A DNA stretch of 64,000 nucleotides. It comes from Sphingomonas sp. PR090111-T3T-6A (lineage in GTDB: Bacteria > Pseudomonadota > Alphaproteobacteria > Sphingomonadales > Sphingomonadaceae). The notes beneath the pieces were generated by a model. That model was not told the DNA's origin. It worked only from the letters and a program-made list of their open reading frames with translations, and did not search any database. Made by a program: the position numbers and the translations under genes. The first letter of the stretch is position 1. Each line of letters begins with the position of its first letter. Where the stretch lies: positions 62,001 through 126,000 of the forward strand of contig NZ_AORL01000013.1 of assembly GCF_000383095.1 (NCBI RefSeq). The letters run 5' to 3'. Positions 55,101 to 62,591 of the stretch are shown piece by piece.

Positions 55101-55128
55101 CACCTTCGGCGTCACCGCCGAATTCTGA
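52123..55128 (+). CDS. TonB-dependent transducer with N-terminal STN signalling domain
   Basis: 1001 aa, with GGAGGA 7 nt before ATG. Signal peptide 1-28 (ending VAAQAAG). The STN domain (about 35-105) shows FSIAPGDLRSGLSAYSQATGV, VNGQHSAREALSLLLAGTGL and NIVVLKPG. Plug: a TonB-box-like EIIVSGYRASL, then DIAAFPDLNLAESLQRVPGV and LRGLGPDFTRTQLNGMEV, a large carbohydrate-type receptor pattern. The barrel ends in TFGVTAEF. With FecI/FecR it forms a cell-surface signalling system. The ligand is unknown; carbohydrate, iron complex or other cofactor are all possible. Confidence 0.92.
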   Translation: MQRFKGLSMSSLALALAVGGIATPVAAQAAGGDLGQPANFSIAPGDLRSGLSAYSQATGVQVVVPPSAVEGRRTAGVNGQHSAREALSLLLAGTGLTPHVSGNIVVLKPGPMPRRASAERVAATDTAIETGIEQGNGDAPATPDEIIVSGYRASLKIAQDYKRMAVGSEDDIVAQDIAAFPDLNLAESLQRVPGVTISRDSGEGRQITLRGLGPDFTRTQLNGMEVLGNTASGMDNRGAVSRSRSFDFSLFASELFNRVSVQKSYSANQDEGGIAGTVQLTTAKPFDYAGAKFVVSAKGQTNTNTSGVTPRVVALASDRWGDFGALVSVAYSEIKSNEYGYRNWGWGQVKYNPANIGPGIDADTASKLESGTIFAPQAESPSTWWTDRKRLGVTSALQYHGDSLKVDLDLLYGRMQDHRDDWAIAAAGTNALTGSPVGGTQVIQSATIVGNTLEQASYTGIDQRSEHHIVKNHTDFYQGALTSSWQATDRLKFSALGGYEQSDFRQPVFDKVFLESQNHAFSFDNQPTIPTNTYGFDVADPSQWQLMRLDTQENAITNKYANGKLAANYKVSDTSNFEVGGEYKHFTNSGYQYNNKVFHNVPTDTTIPDSLKQVIDKDSLLPYIGGDIDGIYSLIGDPRDLNATYLQAGSDYRVDEKTWSGYAQYDLDTWLFGMEVRANAGVRYFDTALVSSGHLTAPVNGVTTLVPVSITTHSHGWLPAANVAVNIQKNLIGRLSVSRNVNRPALGDLAAAGSITTRPNGGSVSFGNPFLKPYKATSVEGSLEYYMGTKGFASLGFFYKHMDSFTTPTTTQLPYSETGLPLSLLIPGEDANTIFDVSRPINGPGADIKGVEASFQHDFDFLPGALKHLGINVNGTYFDGHQSAIISGATVRIPLFNLSKWAANATLYYDTDRWGARISTAYRSHYLTSGGGGGNVGDGIRATNNVDAQAHFNINPRLKLVVEGINLTNQAIEQFTDLKADRTEVYTTSGRTFTFGVTAEF

Positions 55129-55182
55129 CCGGCCGGACGGGCCGCCTTCCGGCAGGGCGGTCCGTCAGGCTATGGCGCGGCG

Positions 55183-56514
55183 ATGGAACCGCTCTCCCGC
55201 CGCGCCATCTTCGCCCAGGCATGGCCGATCATCCTCGGCCAGGCGCTGGTGCCCCTCGTCGGCATCGTCGACGCGACCGTGATCGGCCGCACCGGCGATG
55301 CCGGCGCACTGGCGGGCGTGGCGCTGGGCGTCACCGTCATCAACCTCGTCTTCTGGACCTTCGGCTTCCTGCGCATGGGCGTTACGGGGCTGACCGCGCA
55401 GGCCAGGGGCGCCGGCGACAGGCGCGAGGTGCCCGCCACGCTGCTGCGCGGGCTGGTGCTGGGCGTGGCGATCGGGGCGCTGCTGCTGGCCTGCTCCGGG
55501 CTGATCGTGCCTTTCGCGCTCGACGTGATGAGCGTGCCGCCGCAGGCCGAGGGCGCGGCCCATGCCTTCACAACCGCGCGCTTCTTCGGGGCGCCGGGTG
55601 CGCTCGGCTTCTATGTCATCAACGGATGGCTGCTCGGCATGGGGCGGACGCGGCTGGCGCTCGGCTGCCAGCTCCTGATGAACGGGCTCAACATCGCGCT
55701 GGACCTGTTGTTCGTGAGTGGCTTCCATATGGGCGCGCTGGGTGTCGGCATCGGCACCGCTCTCGCGGAGTGGAGTGCGCTCGGTGTCGGGCTGGTCGCG
55801 GTGCATCGCGTGCTGGGCGCGGGCTGGTGGCGGATGCTGAGCGGGGAGGGGCTGTTCGCCTTCGCGTCGATGCGGCGGCTGATCGCAGTCAATCTCGACA
55901 TCATGATCCGCACGCTGGCGCTGCTGATCCTCTTCACATGGTTCGCGCGGGCAGGGGCGCGGCTGGGCGCTGTGCCGCTCGCCGCCAACCATGTGCTGAT
56001 GCAGTTCGTCAGCGTCAGCGCCTTCGTGCTCGACGGCTTCGCCTTTACCGCTGAGGCGCGGGTCGGCGCGGCGGTGGGGGCGGGCTCGCGGGCAGCGTTC
56101 CTGCGCGCGGTGCGGCTGACGGGGGAGTTTTCGCTGGCGGGCGGACTCCTCTTCACGCTGCTGATCGCATTCGGTGGGAACGTGCTGATCGACCTCGTCA
56201 CCCGCGATCCGGCGGTGCGCGTGCAGGCAATGGCCATGCTGCCCTGGTGCGCGCTGATCCCGCTGCTCGGCGCGCCGAGCTGGCTGCTCGACGGCATCTT
56301 CATCGGCGCGACGCGTGGCCGGGTGCTGCGCAACGCGGCGGTGGCGGTGACCGCCGCTTATCTCGCCACCGATGCGGCGCTGAGGGGCTTCGGCGATGTG
56401 GGCGTCTGGGCCGCCCTGCTCGCCAGCTATGTCTATCGCGCATTGTCGCTCGGACTATGCCTGCCGGGCCTCTTCCGGCGGGTGGAGCGGGCGGAGCCAT
56501 CTTTTGTCCTATGA
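55183..56514 (+). CDS. MATE family efflux transporter (DinF-like)
   Basis: 443 aa with 12 predicted membrane helices in two sixes. AWPIILGQALVPLVGIVDATVIGR (helix 1), FGFLRMGVTGLTAQARGAGDR and GWLLGMGRTRLALGCQLLMNGLNIALDLLFV are typical of the DinF branch. The second half has VSAFVLDGFAFTAEARVGAAVGAG. It would export drugs or metabolites using Na+ or H+. It lies between two TBDR genes, same strand, without overlap; no shared pathway is evident. Confidence 0.9.
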   Translation: MEPLSRRAIFAQAWPIILGQALVPLVGIVDATVIGRTGDAGALAGVALGVTVINLVFWTFGFLRMGVTGLTAQARGAGDRREVPATLLRGLVLGVAIGALLLACSGLIVPFALDVMSVPPQAEGAAHAFTTARFFGAPGALGFYVINGWLLGMGRTRLALGCQLLMNGLNIALDLLFVSGFHMGALGVGIGTALAEWSALGVGLVAVHRVLGAGWWRMLSGEGLFAFASMRRLIAVNLDIMIRTLALLILFTWFARAGARLGAVPLAANHVLMQFVSVSAFVLDGFAFTAEARVGAAVGAGSRAAFLRAVRLTGEFSLAGGLLFTLLIAFGGNVLIDLVTRDPAVRVQAMAMLPWCALIPLLGAPSWLLDGIFIGATRGRVLRNAAVAVTAAYLATDAALRGFGDVGVWAALLASYVYRALSLGLCLPGLFRRVERAEPSFVL

Positions 56515-56531
56515 TTGCCGATCACGCTATT

Positions 56532-56550
56532 GCGAATAACTATCATTAAT
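56532..56550. promoter_or_regulatory. Candidate Fur box upstream of siderophore-type receptor operon
   Basis: GCGAATAACTATCATTAAT agrees with the classical 19-bp Fur box at about 12 of 19 positions and lies 50 nt before the receptor start. The surrounding patch is AT-rich in an otherwise GC-rich region. Iron repression of the operon is therefore likely but unproven. Confidence 0.45.
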
Positions 56551-56600
56551 GTATAGCGCGCCCCGACGATCACACACAGGTGTCTAGGGGTACTCGATTC

Positions 56601-58775
56601 ATGTTCATGTCCGTCCGCCGGTCCGGCCTGCTTGCCGGCATCGCCGCCTCCGCCTTGCTGGCCGGGGCCGCGCACGCTGCCGAGGGTGGATCGAATGCCG
56701 AGGAGATCGTGGTCACCGGCGATCGCCCGCTGACGGAAGCCCTGTCGGGCACCAAGAGCAACACGCCCCTCATCGAAACCCCGCAGTCGATCAGCGTGAT
56801 CGACGCCTCCGAGATCGCCGGTCTCGGCCTCCAGAACCTCAACCAGGCGCTGCGCTTCGTTTCGGGCGTGACCCCGGAGACGCGCGGTTCCTCGGCGGAG
56901 GTCTACGATCAGTTCAAGCTGCGCGGCTTCGACGCGCCGGTCTATCTCGACGGCCTCAAGCAGTTCGGCAGCCCGAGCGGCTATGTCGCCCCGCAGGTCG
57001 ATGTGTCGCGGCTGGAGCGGATCGAAGTGGTGAAGGGCCCGGCCTCCGCGCTTTACGGCGCGTCGAGCCCCGGCGGCTTCGTCGCGGAGGAGAGCAAGCT
57101 GCCGATCGCGCGCGATTTCTACGGCGCGGCGTCCGCCACCTACGGCAATGACGATCTCTACCGCATCGACGCCGATGTTGGCGGCCGGCTCGGCCAGAAG
57201 GTGCTGTGGCGCCTCTATGGCAGCGCCAACGGCGCGCACGACCAGCAGACCTACGGCAAGCGCCGCCGCCAGACGGTGTCGGGCGCGGTCACGGTGGGCG
57301 ATGGCACGCCGACCACGCTGACGGTGCTGGCGGCCTATTCGCACGATCCGTCCAACGGCGATTACGGCGTGTTCCCGGCGCTGGGCACGCTGGTCGACAA
57401 TCCGAACGGGCGCATCTCCACCCGCTTCTACGGCGGCGAGCCGGGCGACTATTTCAGCCGCAAGCAGGCGGGCATCACCTATATCCTGCGCCATGATTTC
57501 AGCGGCGGCTGGACGTTCCGCTCCTCGGGCCGCTACCAATATGTGAAGAGCGACCTCGGCATCGTCTACACCAGCGGCGCGCCCGTCGATGTGACCGATC
57601 CGGCGCCGACGCTCTATTCCCGCGCCTCCTATGCGACGCACGAGCAGCTCAACAACTGGACCTATGACAACCAGCTCAGCGGCCGGTTCGACACCGGCCC
57701 ACTCCACCACTCGCTGCTGATCGGCGTGGACCGGCAGGTGGCGCATTCGGCCGAGCTGTACGCCTTCGGCACCGCGACGCCGATCGACGTGTTCAATCCG
57801 GTCTATGGCACGATGCCGACGCCGGCCAATCCCTATGAGGTGCCGGGCTATGGCCCGCCCTTCGACACGGGCCTGGCGGAAGCGCAATTCACCGATGTCC
57901 ACCAGCGCCAGCAGGGCGTCTATGCGCAGGATCAGATCGCGGTGGGCGACCTGCGCGTGACGCTGAGCGGCCGGCAGGACTGGACGCGCCAGACCGACGG
58001 CACCCAGGTGCAGCACAACAAGAAGTTCACCTGGCGCGCGGCCGCCCTCTATAAGATGCGGTGGGGCATCGCGCCCTATGTCAGCTACTCGACCTCGTTC
58101 GAGCCGCAGGCGAGCGTGCTGTCCGACGGGACGCTGGCCAAGCCCTCGCTCGGCAAGCAGATCGAGGCCGGCGCCAAATATCAGGTGCCGGGCACCGACA
58201 TCCTGCTCACCGGCGCGTGGTTCGACATCCACCAGACCAACGTGGCCGTGCCGGACAACAGCTTCAGCTACCATCAGGCCGGGCGCGTGCGCTCGCGCGG
58301 CGTGGAGCTGGAGGCGAGCGGGTCGCTGCCCTACGGCTTCAACGCGAAGATCGCCTTCAGCCGACAGAGCGTGAAGGTGCTGGACGATGTCGTGCCCGAG
58401 CATATCGGCCAGCCGCTCGACTCGACCGGGCGCGGCGGCATCTCCGCCAATCTGGAATGGGCGCCCAAGTCCGGCCCGGCCGAGGGCTTCGCGGTCGGCG
58501 GTGCGGTGCGCCATGTCGACAGCGTCTATGCGGACTATTACACCTTCACGGATGGCACCACGCGCCCGCTCCGCACCCCGTCCTACACGGTGTTCGACGC
58601 GCTGATGCGGCTTGATCTGTCCAAGGTCAGCCCGCGCCTGAAGGGCCTGGAACTGGGCCTGAACGCCACCAACATCTTCGACAAGAAGTATCTCACGAGC
58701 TGCCTCGCCCAATATTCGTGGTGCTGGTACGGCCAGCGCCGCACGGTGCAGGGCACGATCGGCTACCGCTGGTGA
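56601..58775 (+). CDS. TonB-dependent ferric-siderophore-type receptor
   Basis: 724 aa from ATG 56601, with AGGGG 10 nt upstream; an in-frame GTG at 56580 is less likely. Signal peptide about 1-27 (GAAHAAEG). TonB-box-like EEIVVTGDRP, then TPLIETPQSISVIDASEI, YDQFKLRGFDAPVYLDGLKQ and RIEVVKGPASALYGASSPGGFV are the siderophore-receptor plug marks of the FhuE/FpvA type. The barrel ends in TIGYRW. It heads an operon with DUF3649-, PepSY- and DUF3325-like genes, linked by start-stop overlaps. Ferric siderophore uptake is the likely role; the siderophore is unknown. Confidence 0.92.
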   Translation: MFMSVRRSGLLAGIAASALLAGAAHAAEGGSNAEEIVVTGDRPLTEALSGTKSNTPLIETPQSISVIDASEIAGLGLQNLNQALRFVSGVTPETRGSSAEVYDQFKLRGFDAPVYLDGLKQFGSPSGYVAPQVDVSRLERIEVVKGPASALYGASSPGGFVAEESKLPIARDFYGAASATYGNDDLYRIDADVGGRLGQKVLWRLYGSANGAHDQQTYGKRRRQTVSGAVTVGDGTPTTLTVLAAYSHDPSNGDYGVFPALGTLVDNPNGRISTRFYGGEPGDYFSRKQAGITYILRHDFSGGWTFRSSGRYQYVKSDLGIVYTSGAPVDVTDPAPTLYSRASYATHEQLNNWTYDNQLSGRFDTGPLHHSLLIGVDRQVAHSAELYAFGTATPIDVFNPVYGTMPTPANPYEVPGYGPPFDTGLAEAQFTDVHQRQQGVYAQDQIAVGDLRVTLSGRQDWTRQTDGTQVQHNKKFTWRAAALYKMRWGIAPYVSYSTSFEPQASVLSDGTLAKPSLGKQIEAGAKYQVPGTDILLTGAWFDIHQTNVAVPDNSFSYHQAGRVRSRGVELEASGSLPYGFNAKIAFSRQSVKVLDDVVPEHIGQPLDSTGRGGISANLEWAPKSGPAEGFAVGGAVRHVDSVYADYYTFTDGTTRPLRTPSYTVFDALMRLDLSKVSPRLKGLELGLNATNIFDKKYLTSCLAQYSWCWYGQRRTVQGTIGYRW

Positions 58776-59068
58776 CGAAGGCGCGCGCCCTGCCGGTGCG
58801 CACCCGCCTCGGCGTCGCGGCGCGGGTCGCGGCGGCGCTGGCGGGGGGGTATGCGGTGGCGGCACTCGTCGCCATCGCGCTCGGCGTGGCGCTGCCGGTC
58901 GCGCGCGAGGAGGCGGGGACGGCCGGAGCGCTGGCGGGGATGCTGGCGCTGCCGGTGGCGGCCATGGGCTGCTTCTGGGCACGCAGTGCTCTTCGGGCGT
59001 GGGCGGGCATCCTGATCGCGGCGGCGCTCTTCGGCGGGATCGCGCTGCTGGCGGGGTGGCGGCCGTGA
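58772..59068 (+). CDS. DUF3649-like small membrane protein
   Basis: 98 aa from GTG 58772, which overlaps the receptor stop (GTGA). Three hydrophobic helices: VAAALAGGYAVAALVAIALGVAL; AGALAGMLALPVAAMGCFWAR; AGILIAAALFGGIALLAG. Position between a siderophore receptor and a PepSY protein matches the DUF3649 proteins of iron-uptake operons. Function is unknown. The next gene overlaps its stop in the same GTGA fashion. Confidence 0.75.
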   Translation: MTKARALPVRTRLGVAARVAAALAGGYAVAALVAIALGVALPVAREEAGTAGALAGMLALPVAAMGCFWARSALRAWAGILIAAALFGGIALLAGWRP

Positions 59069-60558
59069 AGCCGGGCTTCCGCCCTTCGATGACGTGGCTG
59101 CACGACTGGTCCGGCCTCGTGATCGGCTGGCTGCTGCTCGCCATCGCGCTGGCCGGGACGCTCGCCGTCTTCCGCCCCGAGATCGGGAGCTGGACGCGGC
59201 CTGAGGTGGCGCGCGTCGCCGTCGATCCGGTCGAGTCCACGCAGGCGGCGATCGGCTGGCTTTCCGTCCATGCCGCGAAGTCGCCGGCCTGGTATCTCCA
59301 GCCCGCCAACGATCGCGCCTCCACCACACAGGCGCTCTGGCTGGACGGCGGCGACTATGTGACGCGCGCGCTCGATCCGCGCACCGGCAGCCCGGCGGGC
59401 ATCCGCGACACGCTGGGCGGCGAGTTCTTCTACCGCTTCCATTTCGAGTTGCAGCTTCCCTATCCGTGGGGGCGCATCCTGTCGGCCTCGGCGGCGATGC
59501 TGATGGTGCTGGCGATCATCACGGGGATCGTGGCCCACCGGCGCTTCTTCGCGGATTTCTTCACCTTCCGGCCGGGCAAGGGGCAGCGGAGCTGGCTCGA
59601 CGCGCACAACCTGCTCGGTGTCGCGGCCTTGCCCTTCCATCTGCTGATCTCGTTCACTGGCGCGCTGACGCTGGCCAACCTGCTGATGCCGTGGGGCGCG
59701 ATCGCGGGCTATCGGGGCGACGAAGCGGCGCTGCGACACGATCTCTATCCGGCCGAGGTGACGCGCGCGATGACGGGCCGGCCCACGCCGCTGGTGCCGA
59801 TCGGGCCGCTGCTGCGGCAGGCGGAACGGCGCATCGGCGGGCCCATCGGCCTCATCTCGGTGCTCAATCCGGGCGACGCGTCGGCGGTGATCAGCCTCAC
59901 CAGCGCCGATGACGACCGCCTCCAGATCGCCCACCATGTCATCAGCTTCGACGGGACGACCGGCCGCATCCTCGCCGAGCATGTCGAGCGGCGGCCGGTG
60001 CTGAGCGTGTTCAACGCCTTCTACGGCCTGCACACCGCGCGCTTCGCGGGCGCCTTGTCGCGCTGGCTCTATTTCATCTCGGGCTGGATGCTGACCGGGC
60101 TGATCGCCACCGGCCTGATCCTGTGGACTGCCAAGCGGCGCGAGCGGCGGCGAGGCTGGGGCTTCGTGCTGGTCGAGCGGCTCAATGTTGGCTTCGTGGG
60201 CGGCACCCCGGCGGCATTCGCGGCCTTCTTCCTCGCCAACCGGCTCCTGCCGGTCGCGATGGTGGGGCGGCAGATGGCGGAGGTCCATGCCGTGTTCTGG
60301 ACATGGGGGGCGGTGCTGCTGTTCGGCGCGATCCGCCGGCCGGAGCGGGCGTGGAGCGAACTGCTGGGCCTTTCGGCCGCGGCCTGCGCGGCGATCCCGC
60401 TGGTCGACATCCTGTGCGGGACGGCGCGGGCCGACGGGCCGGGCCTCGGCGTCGGGCTGACCGCGCTGCTGCTGGCGGCGGGGCTGGGGATGGCCGCGCG
60501 TCGGGGTTGGCGCCCGAAGGTCCGCGCCGCGCGGCGTGAGCGGGCGACGGTGGCATGA
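59065..60558 (+). CDS. PepSY-associated transmembrane (PiuB-like) protein
   Basis: 497 aa from GTG 59065. The N-terminal WLHDWSGLVIGWLLLAIALAG, the middle WLDAHNLLGVAALPFHLLISFTGAL and LSRWLYFISGWMLTGLIATGLIL are PepSY-TM helices. Conserved histidines flank them (LHDW, DAHN, FHLL, GLHTARF). Four more helices at the C-terminus (PAAFAAFFLANRL; AVFWTWGAVLLFGAI; GLSAAACAAIPLVDIL; GLTALLLAAGLGMA) extend beyond the 487-aa B12-operon paralogue's layout. It likely processes the ferric complex taken in by the upstream receptor. Overlaps on both sides are 4 nt. Confidence 0.85.
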   Translation: MKPGFRPSMTWLHDWSGLVIGWLLLAIALAGTLAVFRPEIGSWTRPEVARVAVDPVESTQAAIGWLSVHAAKSPAWYLQPANDRASTTQALWLDGGDYVTRALDPRTGSPAGIRDTLGGEFFYRFHFELQLPYPWGRILSASAAMLMVLAIITGIVAHRRFFADFFTFRPGKGQRSWLDAHNLLGVAALPFHLLISFTGALTLANLLMPWGAIAGYRGDEAALRHDLYPAEVTRAMTGRPTPLVPIGPLLRQAERRIGGPIGLISVLNPGDASAVISLTSADDDRLQIAHHVISFDGTTGRILAEHVERRPVLSVFNAFYGLHTARFAGALSRWLYFISGWMLTGLIATGLILWTAKRRERRRGWGFVLVERLNVGFVGGTPAAFAAFFLANRLLPVAMVGRQMAEVHAVFWTWGAVLLFGAIRRPERAWSELLGLSAAACAAIPLVDILCGTARADGPGLGVGLTALLLAAGLGMAARRGWRPKVRAARRERATVA

Positions 60559-60815
60559 CCGGCGGGCTGCTGCTCATGCTGGCGGCGATCCTGCTGCTGG
60601 CGGTGGCGAGCCGCCGCGTGGCCGAGCGCTTCCGCCTCTCCGCGCGGCGGCGGCGGCGGGCGAAAGCGGCGGGTGCGGCGCTGCTGGCGCTCTCCTTCGC
60701 GGCGGTGATGATGGCGGGGGGCGGGTTGCTCGCCTTCATCGGCTGGGTGCTGGCCTTCGGGCTGCTGTCGCCCCTCGTCACGCTCGCTTTCACGGCGCAC
60801 GCCACGCGGCGCTGA
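60555..60815 (+). CDS. DUF3325-like small membrane protein
   Basis: 86 aa, start overlapping the PepSY stop (ATGA). Two to three hydrophobic segments (LLLMLAAILLLAVASRRV; AALLALSFAAVMMAGGGLLAF; WVLAFGLLSPLVTLAFTA) separated by a basic stretch (RLSARRRRRAKAAG). Last gene of the probable siderophore operon. The DUF3325 name rests on size, pattern and position. Confidence 0.72.
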   Translation: MTGGLLLMLAAILLLAVASRRVAERFRLSARRRRRAKAAGAALLALSFAAVMMAGGGLLAFIGWVLAFGLLSPLVTLAFTAHATRR

Positions 60816-60877
60816 TTGCCGTCCAGCGAGGCAATTCCTATGAAGCGGGGGTCATTCCTCCGCTCAACGGAACGCTG

Positions 60878-61804
60878 ATGGATCGCATCGACGCGATGAA
60901 GGTCTTTGTCGCCACCCTCGACGAGGGGAGCCTCGCGGGCGCTGGACGCAGGCTTGGCAAGTCTCCGGCGGCGGTGAGCCGGGCGATCGCCTTCCTCGAA
61001 AACCATGTCGGCGCCGAGTTGCTCCACCGCACCACCCGCTCGCTCAAGCTCAGCGAGGCGGGGCAGCGCTACGCCGTCGCCTGCCGCCGGGTGCTGACCG
61101 ATCTGGAGGAGGCGGATATCATCGCGGCGGGCGAGCGCTCCGCCCCGCGCGGGCTGCTCACCATCACCGCGCCGGTGGCGGCGGGCGAGACGGTGCTGCG
61201 CCCGATCGTCGACGCCTTCATGGACGAATATCCGGCGGTGAACGTCCGCCTCTATTTCCTCGATCGCCCCGCGAACCTGATCGACGAGGGCATCGATCTC
61301 GCGTTGCGCATCCAGAATCTGGTGGATTCCACGCTGGTGGCGATCCGAGTGGGGGAGGTGCGCCGCGTGGTGGCGGCGGCGCCGCGCTATCTGGAGCAGC
61401 ATCCGCTGATCGAGGAGCCCGCCGACCTCGCCAAGCACCAGATCGTCGCCATGACGCATTTCGGGCTGGAGAGCTGGAGCTTCCCGCCGCTGCCGGGCTC
61501 GTCGGTGCCGCGCACGGTGCAGTTTGCGCCGCGCATCATCATCAACAGCATCCGGGGCGCGGTGGCGAGCGCGGTGGAGGGGCGCGGCGTGACGCGCATG
61601 TTCTCCTATCACATCGCCGATGAGCTGAGGGAGGGGAAGCTCCGCATCCTGCTCGCCGATGCCGAGGCGCCGGCGCTGCCCGTCCACCTGATCGCGCCGC
61701 ACGGGCGGCTTCAGGTGCCCAAGGTCCGCGCCTTCGCCGATTTCGCGGTGCCCCGGCTCAAGGCGCATTTCGCGCGGCTGACAGCGGATGCGGCGGCGCG
61801 CTAG
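60878..61804 (+). CDS. LysR family transcriptional regulator
   Basis: 308 aa from ATG 60878. Winged-helix head: MDRIDAMKVFVATLDEGSLAGAGRRLGKSPAAVSRAIAFLE, described by the recognition-helix pattern Ser-Pro-Ala-Ala-Val-Ser-Arg near 29-35, followed by LLHRTTRSLKLSEAGQRY. The substrate-binding domain starts near 90 (GLLTITAPVAAGETVL). It looks like the small-subfamily LysR regulators that sit beside quinone or redox enzymes. It lies 111 nt before the WrbA-like gene, same strand, and may activate it, though same-strand placement is less usual than divergent. Ligand unknown. Confidence 0.9.
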   Translation: MDRIDAMKVFVATLDEGSLAGAGRRLGKSPAAVSRAIAFLENHVGAELLHRTTRSLKLSEAGQRYAVACRRVLTDLEEADIIAAGERSAPRGLLTITAPVAAGETVLRPIVDAFMDEYPAVNVRLYFLDRPANLIDEGIDLALRIQNLVDSTLVAIRVGEVRRVVAAAPRYLEQHPLIEEPADLAKHQIVAMTHFGLESWSFPPLPGSSVPRTVQFAPRIIINSIRGAVASAVEGRGVTRMFSYHIADELREGKLRILLADAEAPALPVHLIAPHGRLQVPKVRAFADFAVPRLKAHFARLTADAAAR

Positions 61805-61898
61805 TCTGTCGGCTTTTATGATCGTTCGATAAAGTAGAACATATTGATCCATATCTTATCGTCGACGTAGGACGGTCGTGGGGTTAGAGGAGCGCCAA

Positions 61899-61919
61899 AT
61901 GAGCAGGAGCTTCCCATGA
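61899..61919 (+). other. Possible 6-codon leader ORF overlapping the flavoprotein start
   Basis: ATG 61899 has AGGAG 7 nt upstream and reads Met-Ser-Arg-Ser-Phe-Pro-stop; its TGA overlaps the next gene's ATG (ATGA). It contains the AGGAG used by that gene. This could be translational coupling or simply chance. Confidence 0.25.
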
Positions 61920-62524
61920 CCGTGCAAATCAACGTCGCCGTCGTATTCCACTCGGGCTATGGCCACACCGCGCGTCAGGCCGAGGCCGTGCATCGCGGCG
62001 CGGCGGGCGTCGAGGGTGTCACCGCGCATCTGATCCCCGTCGAGAGCGGCGATGCGCCGTGGGATCTGCTGGAAGAGGCGGACGCCATCATCTTCGGCAC
62101 GCCGACCTACATGGGCGCCCAGTCCGCCCAGTTCAAAGCCTTCCAGGACGCCACCTCGAACGCGGTGTTCGCCAAGGGCGGCAAGTGGCGCGACAAGATC
62201 GCGGCCGGCTTCACCAACTCGGCTTCCCGCTCGGGCGACAAGAGCGCGGTTCTGAACAGCCTCGCCATCTTCGCCGCGCAGCACGGGATGCACTGGGTCA
62301 GCCTCGGCCTGCCGCCGGGCAACAATTCGTCGGCCGGCTCGGAAGAGGATCTGAACCGCCTCGGCTTCTTCATGGGCGCCGCCTCGCAGTCCAACGCCGA
62401 TCAGGGGGCGGACGTGACCCCGCCCAACTCCGACCTGCGCACCGCCGAGCATCTCGGCCGCCGCGTCGCTACCGTCGCGCTCCAGTTCGCGCGGGGCCGT
62501 GTCCGCGAACTGGTCGACGCCTGA
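61916..62524 (+). CDS. WrbA-like flavodoxin / NAD(P)H:quinone oxidoreductase
   Basis: 202 aa, with AGGAG 6 nt before ATG. The FMN-binding pattern FHSGYGHTARQAEAVHRG (near 11-28), FGTPTYMGAQSAQFKAF and AGFTNSASRSGDKSAVL, with SLGLPPGNNS, matches the WrbA/flavodoxin family. Two-electron quinone reduction that avoids semiquinones is the likely role. The LysR gene precedes it. A hairpin follows its stop. Confidence 0.88.
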   Translation: MTVQINVAVVFHSGYGHTARQAEAVHRGAAGVEGVTAHLIPVESGDAPWDLLEEADAIIFGTPTYMGAQSAQFKAFQDATSNAVFAKGGKWRDKIAAGFTNSASRSGDKSAVLNSLAIFAAQHGMHWVSLGLPPGNNSSAGSEEDLNRLGFFMGAASQSNADQGADVTPPNSDLRTAEHLGRRVATVALQFARGRVRELVDA

Positions 62525-62534
62525 TCGACCTTGC

Positions 62535-62564
62535 CGCGGCCGCCCGATAGAAGGGGCGGCCGCG
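62535..62564 (+). terminator. Strong GC hairpin after the WrbA-like gene
   Basis: An 11-bp perfect stem (CGCGGCCGCCC and complement) with an 8-nt loop starts 10 nt after the stop. There is no T-run downstream, so it may be an attenuating hairpin or a weak terminator before the CitE-like gene. Confidence 0.5.
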
Positions 62565-62591
62565 AAGCATGAGGAAGACAGGAGATTGAGC

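Noticed and set aside
56433-59327. 964-codon minus-strand frame opposite the siderophore receptor operon
   Set aside because: Antisense shadow over three coupled plus-strand genes; Pro/Arg-rich beginning, no motif.
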